64,000 nt of DNA from Methylibium sp035762065 (GTDB lineage: Bacteria > Pseudomonadota > Gammaproteobacteria > Burkholderiales > Burkholderiaceae_C): positions 1 to 64,000 of the forward strand of contig NZ_DASTPW010000051.1 of NCBI RefSeq assembly GCF_035762065.1, written 5' to 3'. This document shows positions 33,243-42,800 of this stretch, piece after piece. The position numbers were made by a program, and so were the translations under genes. The notes beneath the pieces are model-generated. The model was given only the letters and a program-made list of their open reading frames with translations, made no database searches and had not been told where the DNA came from. How positions within the stretch are numbered: position 1 is the stretch's first letter; the number at the start of each line of letters is the position of its first letter.

Positions 33243-33887
33243 ATGGCTTCGGGGCGGCGGCACTGTATCAAGCGACTCGCAGCGCTCGCGCTGCTCGGCC
33301 CCGCGGCCATCGGCCGGGCTCAGGCAAGCAAGCCGGTGGTGCTGGTGCTCGGCGACAGCCTCTCGGCCGAGTACGGCCTGCAACGCGGCAGCGGCTGGGT
33401 CGCGCTGCTGGAGCGCAAGCTCGCCGACGAGAAGATCGCCGCGAGCGTCGTTAACGCCAGCATCAGCGGCGACACGACCGCCGGGGGCCGCGCGCGGCTC
33501 GCGGCGCTGCTGGCGCAGCACAGGCCGGCGGTCGTCGTGATCGAGCTCGGCGGCAACGACGCGCTGCGCGGCCTGCCGCTGTCGGGCACCGCGGCCAACC
33601 TCGCCGCGATGACGCGCGCCGCGAAGGCCGCCGGCGCGAAGGTGCTGCTGCTGGGCATGCAGGTGCCGCCGAACTATGGCCGCCAGTACAACGAGGACTT
33701 CGCGGCGATGTACGCGAAGGTCGCGAAGGACGAGAACGCGAGCCTGCTGCCCTTCTTCCTGAAGGACGTCGGCGACACGCCGAAGGCGCCCGAGCTGTTC
33801 CAGAGCGACCGCATCCACCCGAACGAGAAGGCGCAGCCGACGATGCTGGCGAACGTCTGGCCGCTGCTGCGGCCGCTGCTGCGCTGA
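33243..33887 (+). CDS. Arylesterase / TesA-like SGNH hydrolase
   Basis: 214 residues. A signal peptide is probable (KRLAALALLGPAAIGRAQA). SGNH blocks are LGDSLSAEYG with the nucleophile Ser, GGNDALRG, and DRIHPNEKAQP with the catalytic Asp and His. Homologues are periplasmic acyl-CoA thioesterase I/protease I/lysophospholipase L1 enzymes. It is divergent from the ybbA-like gene with 21 bp between starts, and its stop is four bases from the end of def. Confidence 0.93.
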   Translation: MASGRRHCIKRLAALALLGPAAIGRAQASKPVVLVLGDSLSAEYGLQRGSGWVALLERKLADEKIAASVVNASISGDTTAGGRARLAALLAQHRPAVVVIELGGNDALRGLPLSGTAANLAAMTRAAKAAGAKVLLLGMQVPPNYGRQYNEDFAAMYAKVAKDENASLLPFFLKDVGDTPKAPELFQSDRIHPNEKAQPTMLANVWPLLRPLLR

Positions 33888-33890
33888 GCT

Positions 33891-34427
33891 TCAGTCGTCG
33901 GCGCTCGCGTCGAGCCCGGGGAACAGCACCTCGGTGAAACCGAAGCGCGAGAAGTCGCGCACGCGCATCGGGTAGAGCTTGCCGATCAGGTGGTCGCATT
34001 CGTGCTGCACGACGCGGGCATGGAAGCCCTCGGCATCGCGGTCGATGGCCTGCCCTCGCGCATCGAAGCCGGCGTAGCGGATGCGCCTCCAGCGCGGCAC
34101 CACGCCGCGCAGCCCGGGCACCGAGAGGCAGCCTTCCCAGCCCTCCTCTTCTTCGTCGGCCAGCGGCGTGATGAGCGGGTTGACCAGCACCGTGCGTGGC
34201 ACCGGCGGGGCCTCCGGATAGCGGCCGTTGCGCGTGAAGCCGAAGATCACGACCTGCAGATCGACGCCGATCTGCGGCGCGGCCAGGCCGGCGCCGTTGG
34301 CCGCTTCCATCGTGTCGAACAGGTCGGCGACCAGCGCGTGCAGCTCGGGCGTGTCGAACGCGCGCACCGGCTGCGCGACGCGCAGCAGGCGCGCGTCGCC
34401 CATCTTCAGGATCGGACGGACGGCCAT
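33891..34427 (-). CDS. def: Peptide deformylase
   Basis: 178 residues. It removes the formyl group from nascent proteins. Motif 1 is GLAAPQIG (47-54), motif 2 EGCLSVPG with metal ligand Cys100, and motif 3 HECDHLIGK with His142 and His146 as ligands and Glu143 as catalyst. The C-terminal tail with FPGLDASADD is short. The gene stands alone and not with fmt, so it is probably a second deformylase; that is inference. Confidence 0.95.
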   Translation of the reverse strand: MAVRPILKMGDARLLRVAQPVRAFDTPELHALVADLFDTMEAANGAGLAAPQIGVDLQVVIFGFTRNGRYPEAPPVPRTVLVNPLITPLADEEEEGWEGCLSVPGLRGVVPRWRRIRYAGFDARGQAIDRDAEGFHARVVQHECDHLIGKLYPMRVRDFSRFGFTEVLFPGLDASADD

Positions 34428-34477
34428 GGTTCCGGTGCTTGTGGGACGAGCGCCGAGGATAGCGAGCGCCGGAAGCC

Positions 34478-35617
34478 TCAGGTCGCCGCGTGCGGCAGCC
34501 CGCCCTGCCGGCGCCGCTGCAATTCGTCGGCCCAGCGCGCGCCGCTGCGGCGCAACGGCGTCTCGATCAGCAGGTAGGACAGCACCGCCATGCCCAGGCC
34601 CAGCGCGGCCGCCATTGAAAGCCGCAGCCATGGCGAGACGCCCGGCCACAGCAGGTTCGCCAGCGTGATGGCGAGGAAGTGATAGAGGTACAGCGAGTAG
34701 CTGATCGCGCCGAAGAACAGCATCGGCCGGCTTTCGAGCAGCGCGCGCAGGCCGCCGAGTGGCCGACCGCGGGTGGCCAGCGCGCACATCAGCGGCAGCA
34801 GCGCGACGCCCTGCAGCGAGTAGCGCAGCGTCTCGCGCCACGCCTCCTGCCGCACCACCAGCGTGACGAACAGCAGCACGAGACCGGCCGCCACCATCGC
34901 CGGCTGCCCGAGCGCATCGACCAGCCGCTTCACACGCGCCTCGCCGGGCCGCTGCGCGCGGTGCATCGCCGCGCCGAGCCAGCAGCCGAAGGCGATCGAG
35001 TCGAGCCGCGTGTCGCTGGCCATGAAGATCCGGTCGTTCGGCATCTGCTCGAGGCCGATGCCGAACACCAGCACGCAACGCCACAGCAGCGAGGCCACCA
35101 TGAAGCCGAGCAGCGCCTGCTCCAGCCGCCGCGGCTTGTGCAGCAGCGCGAGCAGCACCAGCGGAAAGACCAGGTAGAAGTGCTCCTCGACCGCGAGCGA
35201 CCACACCACCGCCAAGGGCGAGACGATGGCGTCCGGCCCCAGCACCACCGTCGGCGCGAACAGGTTGAAGTAGTTCGCGTAGTAGAAGAGCGCGGCACCG
35301 ATCGCGCTCCAGGGCAGCTCGACGCCGCAGACCTGCAGCAGCAGGTCGCACGTCAGCACATAGACCAGCAGCGCCGGCGTCAGCCGGAAGAAGCGCCGCA
35401 GGTAGAACGGACCCAGCGCGATCGGCCCCTGTGCAGCCTGCGTGAGCAGCATGCGCGTGATCACGAAGCCCGAGATCACGAAGAACACCATCACGCCGAG
35501 CCCACCCGGCACCCAGTGGTACCCGGCGTCGCCGAGCAGGTGGCTCGCCATCACGAGCAGGACGGAGGCGCCGCGCAGGCCGTCGATCGCGGGCAGTCGG
35601 GGGTTGCGTGCATGCAT
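34478..35617 (-). CDS. Acyltransferase-3 (OafA/YrhL-like) membrane protein
   Basis: 379 residues with about ten membrane helices. The N-terminal LPAIDGLRGASVLLVMASH carries the catalytic His, and LRRFFRLTPALLVYV has the family Arg motif. WSLAVEEHFYLVFPL is a second hallmark. These enzymes move acetyl groups from cytosol to surface polysaccharides or peptidoglycan. It is 22 bp from a secreted SGNH hydrolase gene, which suggests a split version of the common acyltransferase-SGNH fusion. Confidence 0.93.
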   Translation of the reverse strand: MHARNPRLPAIDGLRGASVLLVMASHLLGDAGYHWVPGGLGVMVFFVISGFVITRMLLTQAAQGPIALGPFYLRRFFRLTPALLVYVLTCDLLLQVCGVELPWSAIGAALFYYANYFNLFAPTVVLGPDAIVSPLAVVWSLAVEEHFYLVFPLVLLALLHKPRRLEQALLGFMVASLLWRCVLVFGIGLEQMPNDRIFMASDTRLDSIAFGCWLGAAMHRAQRPGEARVKRLVDALGQPAMVAAGLVLLFVTLVVRQEAWRETLRYSLQGVALLPLMCALATRGRPLGGLRALLESRPMLFFGAISYSLYLYHFLAITLANLLWPGVSPWLRLSMAAALGLGMAVLSYLLIETPLRRSGARWADELQRRRQGGLPHAAT

Positions 35618-35639
35618 CGGGGTCGGTCTTCCTTCGGTG

Positions 35640-36371
35640 TCAGTCGAGGAGCGGGCGCAGCGCGGCGAACCAGCGGTCGGCCATCCATTGCGATCCGGTG
35701 GTGGGGTTCGGGTGGACGCCGTCGAGCGTCCAGCGGCTGTCGAAACCGCTCGCGTGGTCGACGACGATCACGCGCGAGCGCGGCGTGTCGTGCTCGCGCG
35801 CCCACCGTGGGATCGCCTCGTTCAGCGCGCGCACATCGACGCCGTTGGCCATCGGCACGATCTGCGCAACGAGCAGCGTGACCTGCGGGTTGCGCTCGCG
35901 CGCCGCCGCCAGCACCGCCCCATAGGCTTCGAGGATCCGCGCCGGCGCGATGCCGCCCCAGCGATCGTTGGTGCCGAAGTGCATCAGCACGATGTCGGGC
36001 GCATCGTTCTGCGGGCCGAACCAGGCCTGCAGGTCGCGCCGGTCGCCCGCGAGTCCACGGCGCGACGGCTCGCCGGTGCCGGCCGGCTTCAGCAGGTCGG
36101 TGACGCGGTAGCCGCCGTGGCCTTCGTGGTTCCAGTCCTTGCCGGGCGGCGACAGCGGGCCGCCGCGCGAGCCGACGAAATCGACGTCGAGCCCGAGCTG
36201 GCGCAGTCCCGCGTAGAGCAGATCACGCCAGCAGCAGGCTTCGGTGATGGAGTCGCCGAGTGGCATCACGCGGATCGGGCGCTCGGCCGCGCGCGATGCC
36301 GCCGCCGCGCAGGCGAGCGCGAGCGTGAGGCCGAGGGCGGCGAAGCAGCGGGGCAGGAAGGGCGGCGTCAT
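35640..36371 (-). CDS. Secreted SGNH/GDSL hydrolase
   Basis: 243 residues from the ATG at 36371, which begins a convincing signal peptide (FAALGLTLALACAAAASRA). SGNH blocks are VMPLGDSITEAC with the Ser, HGGYR, FGTNDRWGG, and LDGVHPNPTTG with the Asp/His. A frame extends further upstream but lacks gene character. Together with the acyltransferase-3 downstream on the same strand it may form an O-acetyl modification pair. Confidence 0.9.
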   Translation of the reverse strand: MTPPFLPRCFAALGLTLALACAAAASRAAERPIRVMPLGDSITEACCWRDLLYAGLRQLGLDVDFVGSRGGPLSPPGKDWNHEGHGGYRVTDLLKPAGTGEPSRRGLAGDRRDLQAWFGPQNDAPDIVLMHFGTNDRWGGIAPARILEAYGAVLAAARERNPQVTLLVAQIVPMANGVDVRALNEAIPRWAREHDTPRSRVIVVDHASGFDSRWTLDGVHPNPTTGSQWMADRWFAALRPLLD

Positions 36372-36545
36372 CGGGGCGGCGCGGCCGGCCCGGCCGGCAG
36401 CGCAGCGAGCCACGGCAAGCCGGCGACCTGCCCGGCCCGCCGCGCCCGTCGATGTAATCAGACGCAAGCTGCCGGCGCCCCGGCCCTGGGGCGCGGCCGG
36501 ATGTGCGTTACAGCACGGTACGCATCGGCCGCCTCGCGGCGGTGT

Positions 36546-38615
36546 TCAGCGCTTCGGCAGCAGGGCCAGCAGGCCGGCTTCGTCGATCACCGGCACGCCG
36601 AGCGCCTGGGCCTTGTCAAGTTTGCCGCCCGCTTCGCTGCCCGCGACCACGAATCGCGTCTTCTTCGACACCGCGCCGGCCACCTTGCCGCCGGCCGCCT
36701 CGATCAGCGCCTTGGCGTCCTCGCGCGACAGCGTGGAAAGCGTGCCGGTCAGCACGAAGGTCTGGCCGGCCAGCGGCTTCGGCGTGGTGTCGGCCTCGCC
36801 TTCGTGCTCGTCCCAGACGATGCCGCAGCGGCGCAAGCCTTCCACCACCTCGCGGTTGTGGGGCTGCGCGAAAAAGGTTCGGATGCTCTCGGCGACGATC
36901 GGCCCGATGTCGGCGACCTCCAGCAACTGCTCGACGCTCGCGTCCATCACCCGGTCGAGCCTGCCGAAATGCCGCGCCAGGTCTTTCGCGGTCGCCTCGC
37001 CGACCTGGCGAATCCCCAGCGCGAACAGGAAGCGCGCCAGCGTGGTGCGCTTGCTGCGCTCGATCGCGTCGACCAGGTTGCGCGCGCTTTTCTCGGCCAT
37101 GCGCTCGAGGCCCGCCAGCGTCGCGGCGTCGAGTCGGTACAGGTCGGGCAGCGTCTTGACGTGCGCCGGCCGCTGTTCGCCATCGGCGCCCTCGCCGACC
37201 AGCTGCTCGACCAGCCGGTCGCCCAGGCCTTCGATGTCCATCGCGCGCCGCCCTGCGAAATGCAGCAGCGCCTCCTTGCGCTGCGCGGCGCAGAACAGGC
37301 CGCCGGAGCAGCGGTAGTCGATGCTGCCGCGTTCGCGCACGACGGCGCTGCCGCAGATCGGGCATTCCCGCGGCATCGCGAAGTTCTTCGATCGGGCCGA
37401 TCGGGCACCGGGCACGCGGCCGACGATCTCCGGGATCACGTCGCCCGCGCGCCGCACGATCACCTGGTCGCCGACGCGCACGCCGCGCCGGCGCAGGTCG
37501 AAGCGGTTGTGCAGCGTCACGTTGCTGACGGTGGTGCCGCCGACGAACACCGGCTCCAGCTTCGCCACCGGCGTCAGCTTGCCGGTGCGGCCGACCTGCA
37601 CCTCGATCGCCTTCAGCCGCGTCGTCTGTTCCTGCGCCGGGTACTTGTGCGCGACCGCCCAGCGCGGCTCGCGTGACTTGAAGCCGAGCTGCGCCTGCAG
37701 CGCGCGGTCGTCGAGCTTGTAGACGACGCCGTCGATGTCGAAGGGCAGCGCGTCGCGCTTCGCGGCGATGCCGGCGTGGAAGGCCGCGAGCCCTTCGCCG
37801 CCCTCCGCGACCCGCCAGTCGTCGTTGACCGGCAGCCCAAGCGCCTTCAGTGCTTCGAGCAGCTTCGACTGCAAGGGCGGCGCGTCCCAGCCGTCGACCG
37901 CGCCGAGCGCGTAGGCGAAGAAGGACAGCGGCCGCTGTTTCGCGATGCTCGCGTCGAGCTGCCGCACGATGCCGGCCGCGGCGTTGCGCGGGTTGACGAA
38001 AAGCCGCGCGCCGGCCGCGCGCTGCCGCTCGTTGAGCGCCTCGAAGGCATCGCGGCGCATGAAGACCTCGCCGCGGACCTCCAGCACCTTCGCATCGACG
38101 CCGGGCAGGCGCTTCGGGATCGACGCGATCGTGCCGACGGTGTGCGTCACGTCCTCGCCGGTCTCGCCGTCGCCGCGGGTCGCGGCCTGCACCAGCCGTC
38201 CGCTTTCGTAGCGCAAGCCGATCGCGAGGCCGTCGAACTTCAGCTCGGCGCAATAGGCGAGCGCCGGTGCGTCGTCGGCCAGCTTCAGCGCGCTGCGCAT
38301 CGACGCATCGAAGCGCAGCGCGCCGGCCGCGGTGGTGTCGGTCTCGGTCTTGATCGACAGCATCGGCACCGCATGCCGCACCGGCTGCAGGCCTTCGAGC
38401 ACGCCGCCGATCACGCGCTGCGTCGGCGAGTCGGGGGTGATCAGTTCGGGGTACGCGGCCTCGATCGCTTCGAGCTCGCGAAACAGCGCGTCATAGTCGG
38501 CGTCCGGGATTTCCGGCGCATCGTGGGTGTAGTAGCGCTCGGCGTGGTGCTTGATCTGCGCGCGCAGCGCCAGCGCGCGCCCGGTGGCTTCGGCGAGCGA
38601 CGACGGCCCGACCAT
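36546..38615 (-). CDS. ligA: NAD-dependent DNA ligase
   Basis: 689 residues. The adenylated Lys lies in AELKFDGLAI. RGDGETGEDVT, the four-Cys zinc module (CPICGSAV...CSGGLFC), helix-hairpin-helix repeats (LGIRQVGEATAKDLA) and a C-terminal BRCT domain (FVLTGTLSTLSREDAK) follow in the normal order. Length is typical. It is four bases downstream of zipA in the same direction, matching the smc-zipA-ligA order of betaproteobacteria. Confidence 0.96.
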   Translation of the reverse strand: MVGPSSLAEATGRALALRAQIKHHAERYYTHDAPEIPDADYDALFRELEAIEAAYPELITPDSPTQRVIGGVLEGLQPVRHAVPMLSIKTETDTTAAGALRFDASMRSALKLADDAPALAYCAELKFDGLAIGLRYESGRLVQAATRGDGETGEDVTHTVGTIASIPKRLPGVDAKVLEVRGEVFMRRDAFEALNERQRAAGARLFVNPRNAAAGIVRQLDASIAKQRPLSFFAYALGAVDGWDAPPLQSKLLEALKALGLPVNDDWRVAEGGEGLAAFHAGIAAKRDALPFDIDGVVYKLDDRALQAQLGFKSREPRWAVAHKYPAQEQTTRLKAIEVQVGRTGKLTPVAKLEPVFVGGTTVSNVTLHNRFDLRRRGVRVGDQVIVRRAGDVIPEIVGRVPGARSARSKNFAMPRECPICGSAVVRERGSIDYRCSGGLFCAAQRKEALLHFAGRRAMDIEGLGDRLVEQLVGEGADGEQRPAHVKTLPDLYRLDAATLAGLERMAEKSARNLVDAIERSKRTTLARFLFALGIRQVGEATAKDLARHFGRLDRVMDASVEQLLEVADIGPIVAESIRTFFAQPHNREVVEGLRRCGIVWDEHEGEADTTPKPLAGQTFVLTGTLSTLSREDAKALIEAAGGKVAGAVSKKTRFVVAGSEAGGKLDKAQALGVPVIDEAGLLALLPKR

Positions 38616-38619
38616 CGTC

Positions 38620-39747
38620 CTAGCTGAACAGCCGGCGTGCCGCCGGCGAGCCGGCCGCGAGATCGCGCTCGGCCAGCGCCGTGTAGAGGCGTTCGAGCTC
38701 CTTGCCGATCGACTCGAAGGCGGCGGTGTTCAGCGCCTGACCGCGGTCGTCGAGCAGGCTCGCGTCCAGCGCCAGCGACAGCGCCTCGCCGGCCGCGCAC
38801 CAGGCAACGAAGGGCTGCTCGTCGCGCGCCGTCTGCGGCGCGTCGAACACGAGGCGCAGCTCGCGCAGCGGCGCGTTCTGAGGTTCTTCGGCAAGCGCGG
38901 CCTGCGCATCGAACTGCAGCAGCAGCACCGGCGGCGCGCCCGTGTCGGCCGCCGGCAGCACCAGCCGGCCGGGCAGCACGCCCGGCACGAAGCCGTGGCG
39001 CTGCGCGTGCTGCTGCACATAGCCAAGCGTCCACGCGGCGCGGCCGCAGGCCAGGCGCATCACGAGCTGCGCGTCGTGGTCGGCGGCGAAGGCGTCGAGT
39101 TCGCGGGCGCGCGCGACCGCATCGAGCATGTCGGGGAAATCGACCGCGGCGCCGAGGCCGTCGGCGAAGGCCTGCACCTTCTGCACGAACTCCGAATACT
39201 CGATCTCGTTGAGCGCGCCCGCACGGTTCGCAAGCTGCACCCCGGCCTGGAACTCGCCGTAGCGGCGGCCGGGCTGCAGCGTCTCCCAGGTGCCCGTCTC
39301 GGTGTCGAGCCCTTCAATCAGCAGCGGCTTGTTGCCCGCGCGGCGTGTCGCCGGCAGGTGCGCGATCGCGGCCTCGCCGGCGATCGGCTGCTCGATCGTG
39401 AGCTGCGCGATCGCGTCGAGCAGCGCGTCGAGCGCCGGCGCGGTGCGCACGAGCGGCCGCGGCGGCGCGACGAAAGCCGGCTCGATGCGCTCGGGCGCGC
39501 CGGCCTCCGCCGGCGGCGCGTCCGCCTCCGCGCGCAGCACCTCGGCGACGACGCCCTCGCCGTCCATCGGCGCCATCGGCCCGAGCTGCGGCTCCACCAG
39601 CTCGCCCGGCTCGACGCGGCCCGCTTGCAGCGGCGCCGCCGGCTCCGCGCGCGGCTTCGTGCCGCGCAGGCGCCATGCGGTGTGGGCGCCCAGCCCGGCG
39701 AGCAGCAAGGCGCCGAGGATCGCCAAGCCCGCCTGCAAAGAAGTCAT
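38620..39747 (-). CDS. zipA: Cell division protein ZipA
   Basis: 375 residues from the ATG at 39747. An N-terminal membrane anchor (LAILGALLLAGLGAHTAW) is followed by an Ala/Pro/Glu-rich linker (about 40-120) and a C-terminal ZipA-like FtsZ-binding region (about 235-375, with GFVPGVLPGRLVLPA). The similarity to enterobacterial ZipA is low, so the call rests strongly on position between smc and ligA, which is conserved. It would tether FtsZ to the membrane. Confidence 0.85.
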   Translation of the reverse strand: MTSLQAGLAILGALLLAGLGAHTAWRLRGTKPRAEPAAPLQAGRVEPGELVEPQLGPMAPMDGEGVVAEVLRAEADAPPAEAGAPERIEPAFVAPPRPLVRTAPALDALLDAIAQLTIEQPIAGEAAIAHLPATRRAGNKPLLIEGLDTETGTWETLQPGRRYGEFQAGVQLANRAGALNEIEYSEFVQKVQAFADGLGAAVDFPDMLDAVARARELDAFAADHDAQLVMRLACGRAAWTLGYVQQHAQRHGFVPGVLPGRLVLPAADTGAPPVLLLQFDAQAALAEEPQNAPLRELRLVFDAPQTARDEQPFVAWCAAGEALSLALDASLLDDRGQALNTAAFESIGKELERLYTALAERDLAAGSPAARRLFS

Positions 39748-39795
39748 CCGACGACCATTCGGAAACGGCCGAACCACAAGCGGCCGCCGCGGATC

Positions 39796-39847
39796 CGGCT
39801 TCGCCGGTCCGCCAGCGGCGCCCCCCTGGGGGGGAGCGGCGAAGCCG
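39796..39847. repeat. REP-like palindromic intergenic element
   Basis: CGGCTTCGCCG (39796-39806) and CGGCGAAGCCG (39837-39847) form a perfect 11-bp stem. The 30-base loop holds a second C6/G7 hairpin around 39820-39834. It fills most of the gap between the end of smc and the start of zipA. Comparable C-rich/G-rich palindromes recur in Comamonadaceae-type genomes. It may stop or stabilise the smc transcript. Confidence 0.65.
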
Positions 39848-39865
39848 CAACGGGGGGGGTCAACA

Positions 39866-42800
39866 TCAGGCGGCTTCGGCCATCGAGACCGCTTCGTCCA
39901 TGTCGACCGCCACGATGCGCGAGACGCCCTGCTCCTGCATCGTCACGCCGATCAGCTGGCCCGCCATCTCCATCGCGATCTTGTTGTGGCTGATGAAGAG
40001 GAACTGCGTGCCGAGCGACATCTGCTTGACGAGCTTCGCGTAGCGGTCGGTGTTCGCGTCGTCGAGCGGCGCGTCGACTTCGTCGAGCAGGCAGAACGGC
40101 GCCGGGTTCAGCTGGAAGATCGCGAACACCAGCGCGATGGCCGTCAGCGCCTTCTCGCCACCGGACAGCAGGTGGATCGTGCTGTTCTTCTTGCCGGGCG
40201 GCTGCGCCATCACCTGCACGCCGGCGTCGAGGATCTCGTCGCCGGTCATCACGAGCCGGGCCTGGCCGCCGCCGAAGAGCTCCGGGAACATCCGGCCGAA
40301 GTGTTCGTTGACGATGTCGAAGGTGGACTTCAGCAGATCGCGGGTTTCGAGGTCGATCTTCTTGATCGCGTCTTCGAGCGTGGTCATCGCGTCGATCAGG
40401 TCGGCCGATTGCGCGTCGAGGAAGCCCTTGCGTTCCCGCGCGGCGCCCAGCTCTTCGAGCGCCGCGAGATTCACCGCGCCGAGCGCGGCGATCTCGCGGT
40501 TGATGCGGTCGATCTCGCCCTGCAGCCCCTGCAGCTTGACGCCGCCGGCTTCGACGGCCTGGCCGAGCACGACGAGATCGACCCCGGCCGCGCTCAACTG
40601 CTCCATGTACTGCGCGCCGCCGAGCTGCGCGGCCTGTTCCTCGAGCTGCAGCTTGCCGATGCGCTCGCGCAGCGGATCGAGGCTGCGCTCGAAGCCCAGG
40701 CGCTGCTCGTCGGCGCGGCGCAGCCGGGCGGTCAGGTCGTCGTAGCCGCTGCGCATCGCGCCCAGCGCCTGCTCGCGTTCGAGCTTCACGGCGAGCGCGG
40801 CCTGCAGGCCGCTTTGCGCCGCGGTGTCGGTCAGGCGCGCGAGCTCCTCGCGCAACTGGGCGGCGTTCGCCTCGTTCGCTTCGACCTGCGCGACGGCCGT
40901 CTCGATCGCGCGCGCGAGTTCGCCCTGCCGCGCAGCCAGCGAGCGCGACGCGAACTGCGCTTCCTGTGCCTCGCGTTCGAGCCGGCGCTGCTGCTCGCGC
41001 GCCTGGCCGAGCACGCGCTGCGCCTCGATCACCGCCTCTTCGAGCTCGGCGTGCTTCTGCTGCTCGTCGGCCAGCGCCATGTCGAGCTCCTCGAAGCGCG
41101 CCTCGCCGACGCTGCGGCGTTCCTGCAGCGCCTCGAGGCCGGCGTCGATCTCGGCGAGCTCGTCGTCGATCTGCGCACGGCGGGCGCCGGTGGCTTCGAC
41201 GAGCTGGCCGAGGCGCAGCACCTCGACCTGCAGGTCGTGCAGCGCCGTCTGGCCCTCGCCGGCTTCGCGCCGCGCGCCGGCCAGCCGCGCTTGCGCATCG
41301 GTGCAGGCGGCCTCGGCCCGCACCAGCGCCGAGCGCGAGCCGTCGGCGATCAGCGACTGCGCCCGCAGCTGATCGACCAGGCTTTCGATCTCCTGCGCGC
41401 GGGCCAGCAAGCCGGCCTGCTCGGAGTCGGGCGCGTAGAAGCTGACCGCGAAGCCGCTGACCGCATGGCCGGCGCGGGTGAGGATCACCTCGCCGTGGCC
41501 GAGCCGGCCGCGCTGCGCGAGCGCCTCGTCGAGCGAGGCGGCCGTGTAGACCCCTTCCAGCCAGTCGTCGAGCAGCGCACCGAGGTCGACGTCGCCGACC
41601 GGCTTGAGCAGGCTGCGCAGCTTCGGCAAAGGCTGCGGATTGCCGGGCGCCTGCTGCGCGCTGGCGGGCACCGGAGCGTGTCGGTGGTCGCCGCCGGAAC
41701 GCGTGTAGAACGCGAGCCGCGTCGGCGGCGCATCCGCCTCGAAGGCGCGGGCCGTCTCGATGCGGCCGATCTCCAGCGCCGCCAGCCGTTCGCGCAGTGC
41801 GGCTTCGAGCGCCGGCTCCCAGCCGGGCTCGATGTGCAGCTTGGTCCACAGGCCGGCGAGGCTGTCGAGGCCGTGCTTGGCGAGCCAGGGCTTGAGCTTG
41901 CCGCCGGCCTGCACGCGCTCCTGCAGTGCGCGCAGCGCGTCGAGCCGCGCGCTCAGCTCGGCGTGCCGGGCCGATTCGGCGTTGGCTTCGTCTTGGCGGA
42001 GCCGGCGCTCGTCTTCGAGCCGGGGCAGCGCCTCGCCGGCCTCCTCCAGCCGGGCGTTCAGCTCGGTCTGGCGCGCTTCGCGCTCGGCGTGCCGGCCGCG
42101 CAGCGACGCCAGCCGCGCTTCGTCGGGCGCGGCCAGTCCCTGCTTCTCGGCCGCAAGGCGTTCGCGGCGCTGATGCAGCGAGCGGGCCTGCTCGTCGATG
42201 CCGCGCGACTCGGCCGCGAGCAGCTGGATCTGCTGCTGCACCTGCTGCGCCTTGCTGCGCTGCTCGTTGCTGCGCGCCTGCGCGGCCTGCACCGCCTCCT
42301 CGATCGAGGGCAGCGCCTGCGACTGGTCCTCGGCCTGAGCGGCGAGCGTCGCGGCCTGCTCGTCGGCTTCGGCGATCCGGCCGTCGAGATCGGCGCGCTC
42401 GGCCTCGGCCTCGCCGCGGCGGCGGCTCCAGTCGTCGTTCTGCGCGGCGATCGCCGCCAGCCGCGCCTCGGCACGCTCGCGGCCTTCGACGACGTAGCGG
42501 ATGCGCTCCTCGAGCCGGCTCACTTCGGTCGCAGCTTCCGCGAGGAGACCTTGCGCGGCATGCAGCGTGTCGCCGGCGTCGTAGTGCTGCTGGCGCAGCG
42601 TCTCCAGTTCGGCCTCGACGTGGCGCAGCTCGGCGACGCGCGCTTCGAGCGCGTTGCCGGCCTCGATCGCCGCGAGCCGGACGCGCTCGTGCTCGGCCGA
42701 GGCGTCGCGATGCTTCAGGAACCACAGCTGGTGCAGCTTGGTCGTGCCCTGCTCCTGCAGGCCGCGGTAGCGGCTCGCGACCTCGGCCTGCTTCTCGAGC

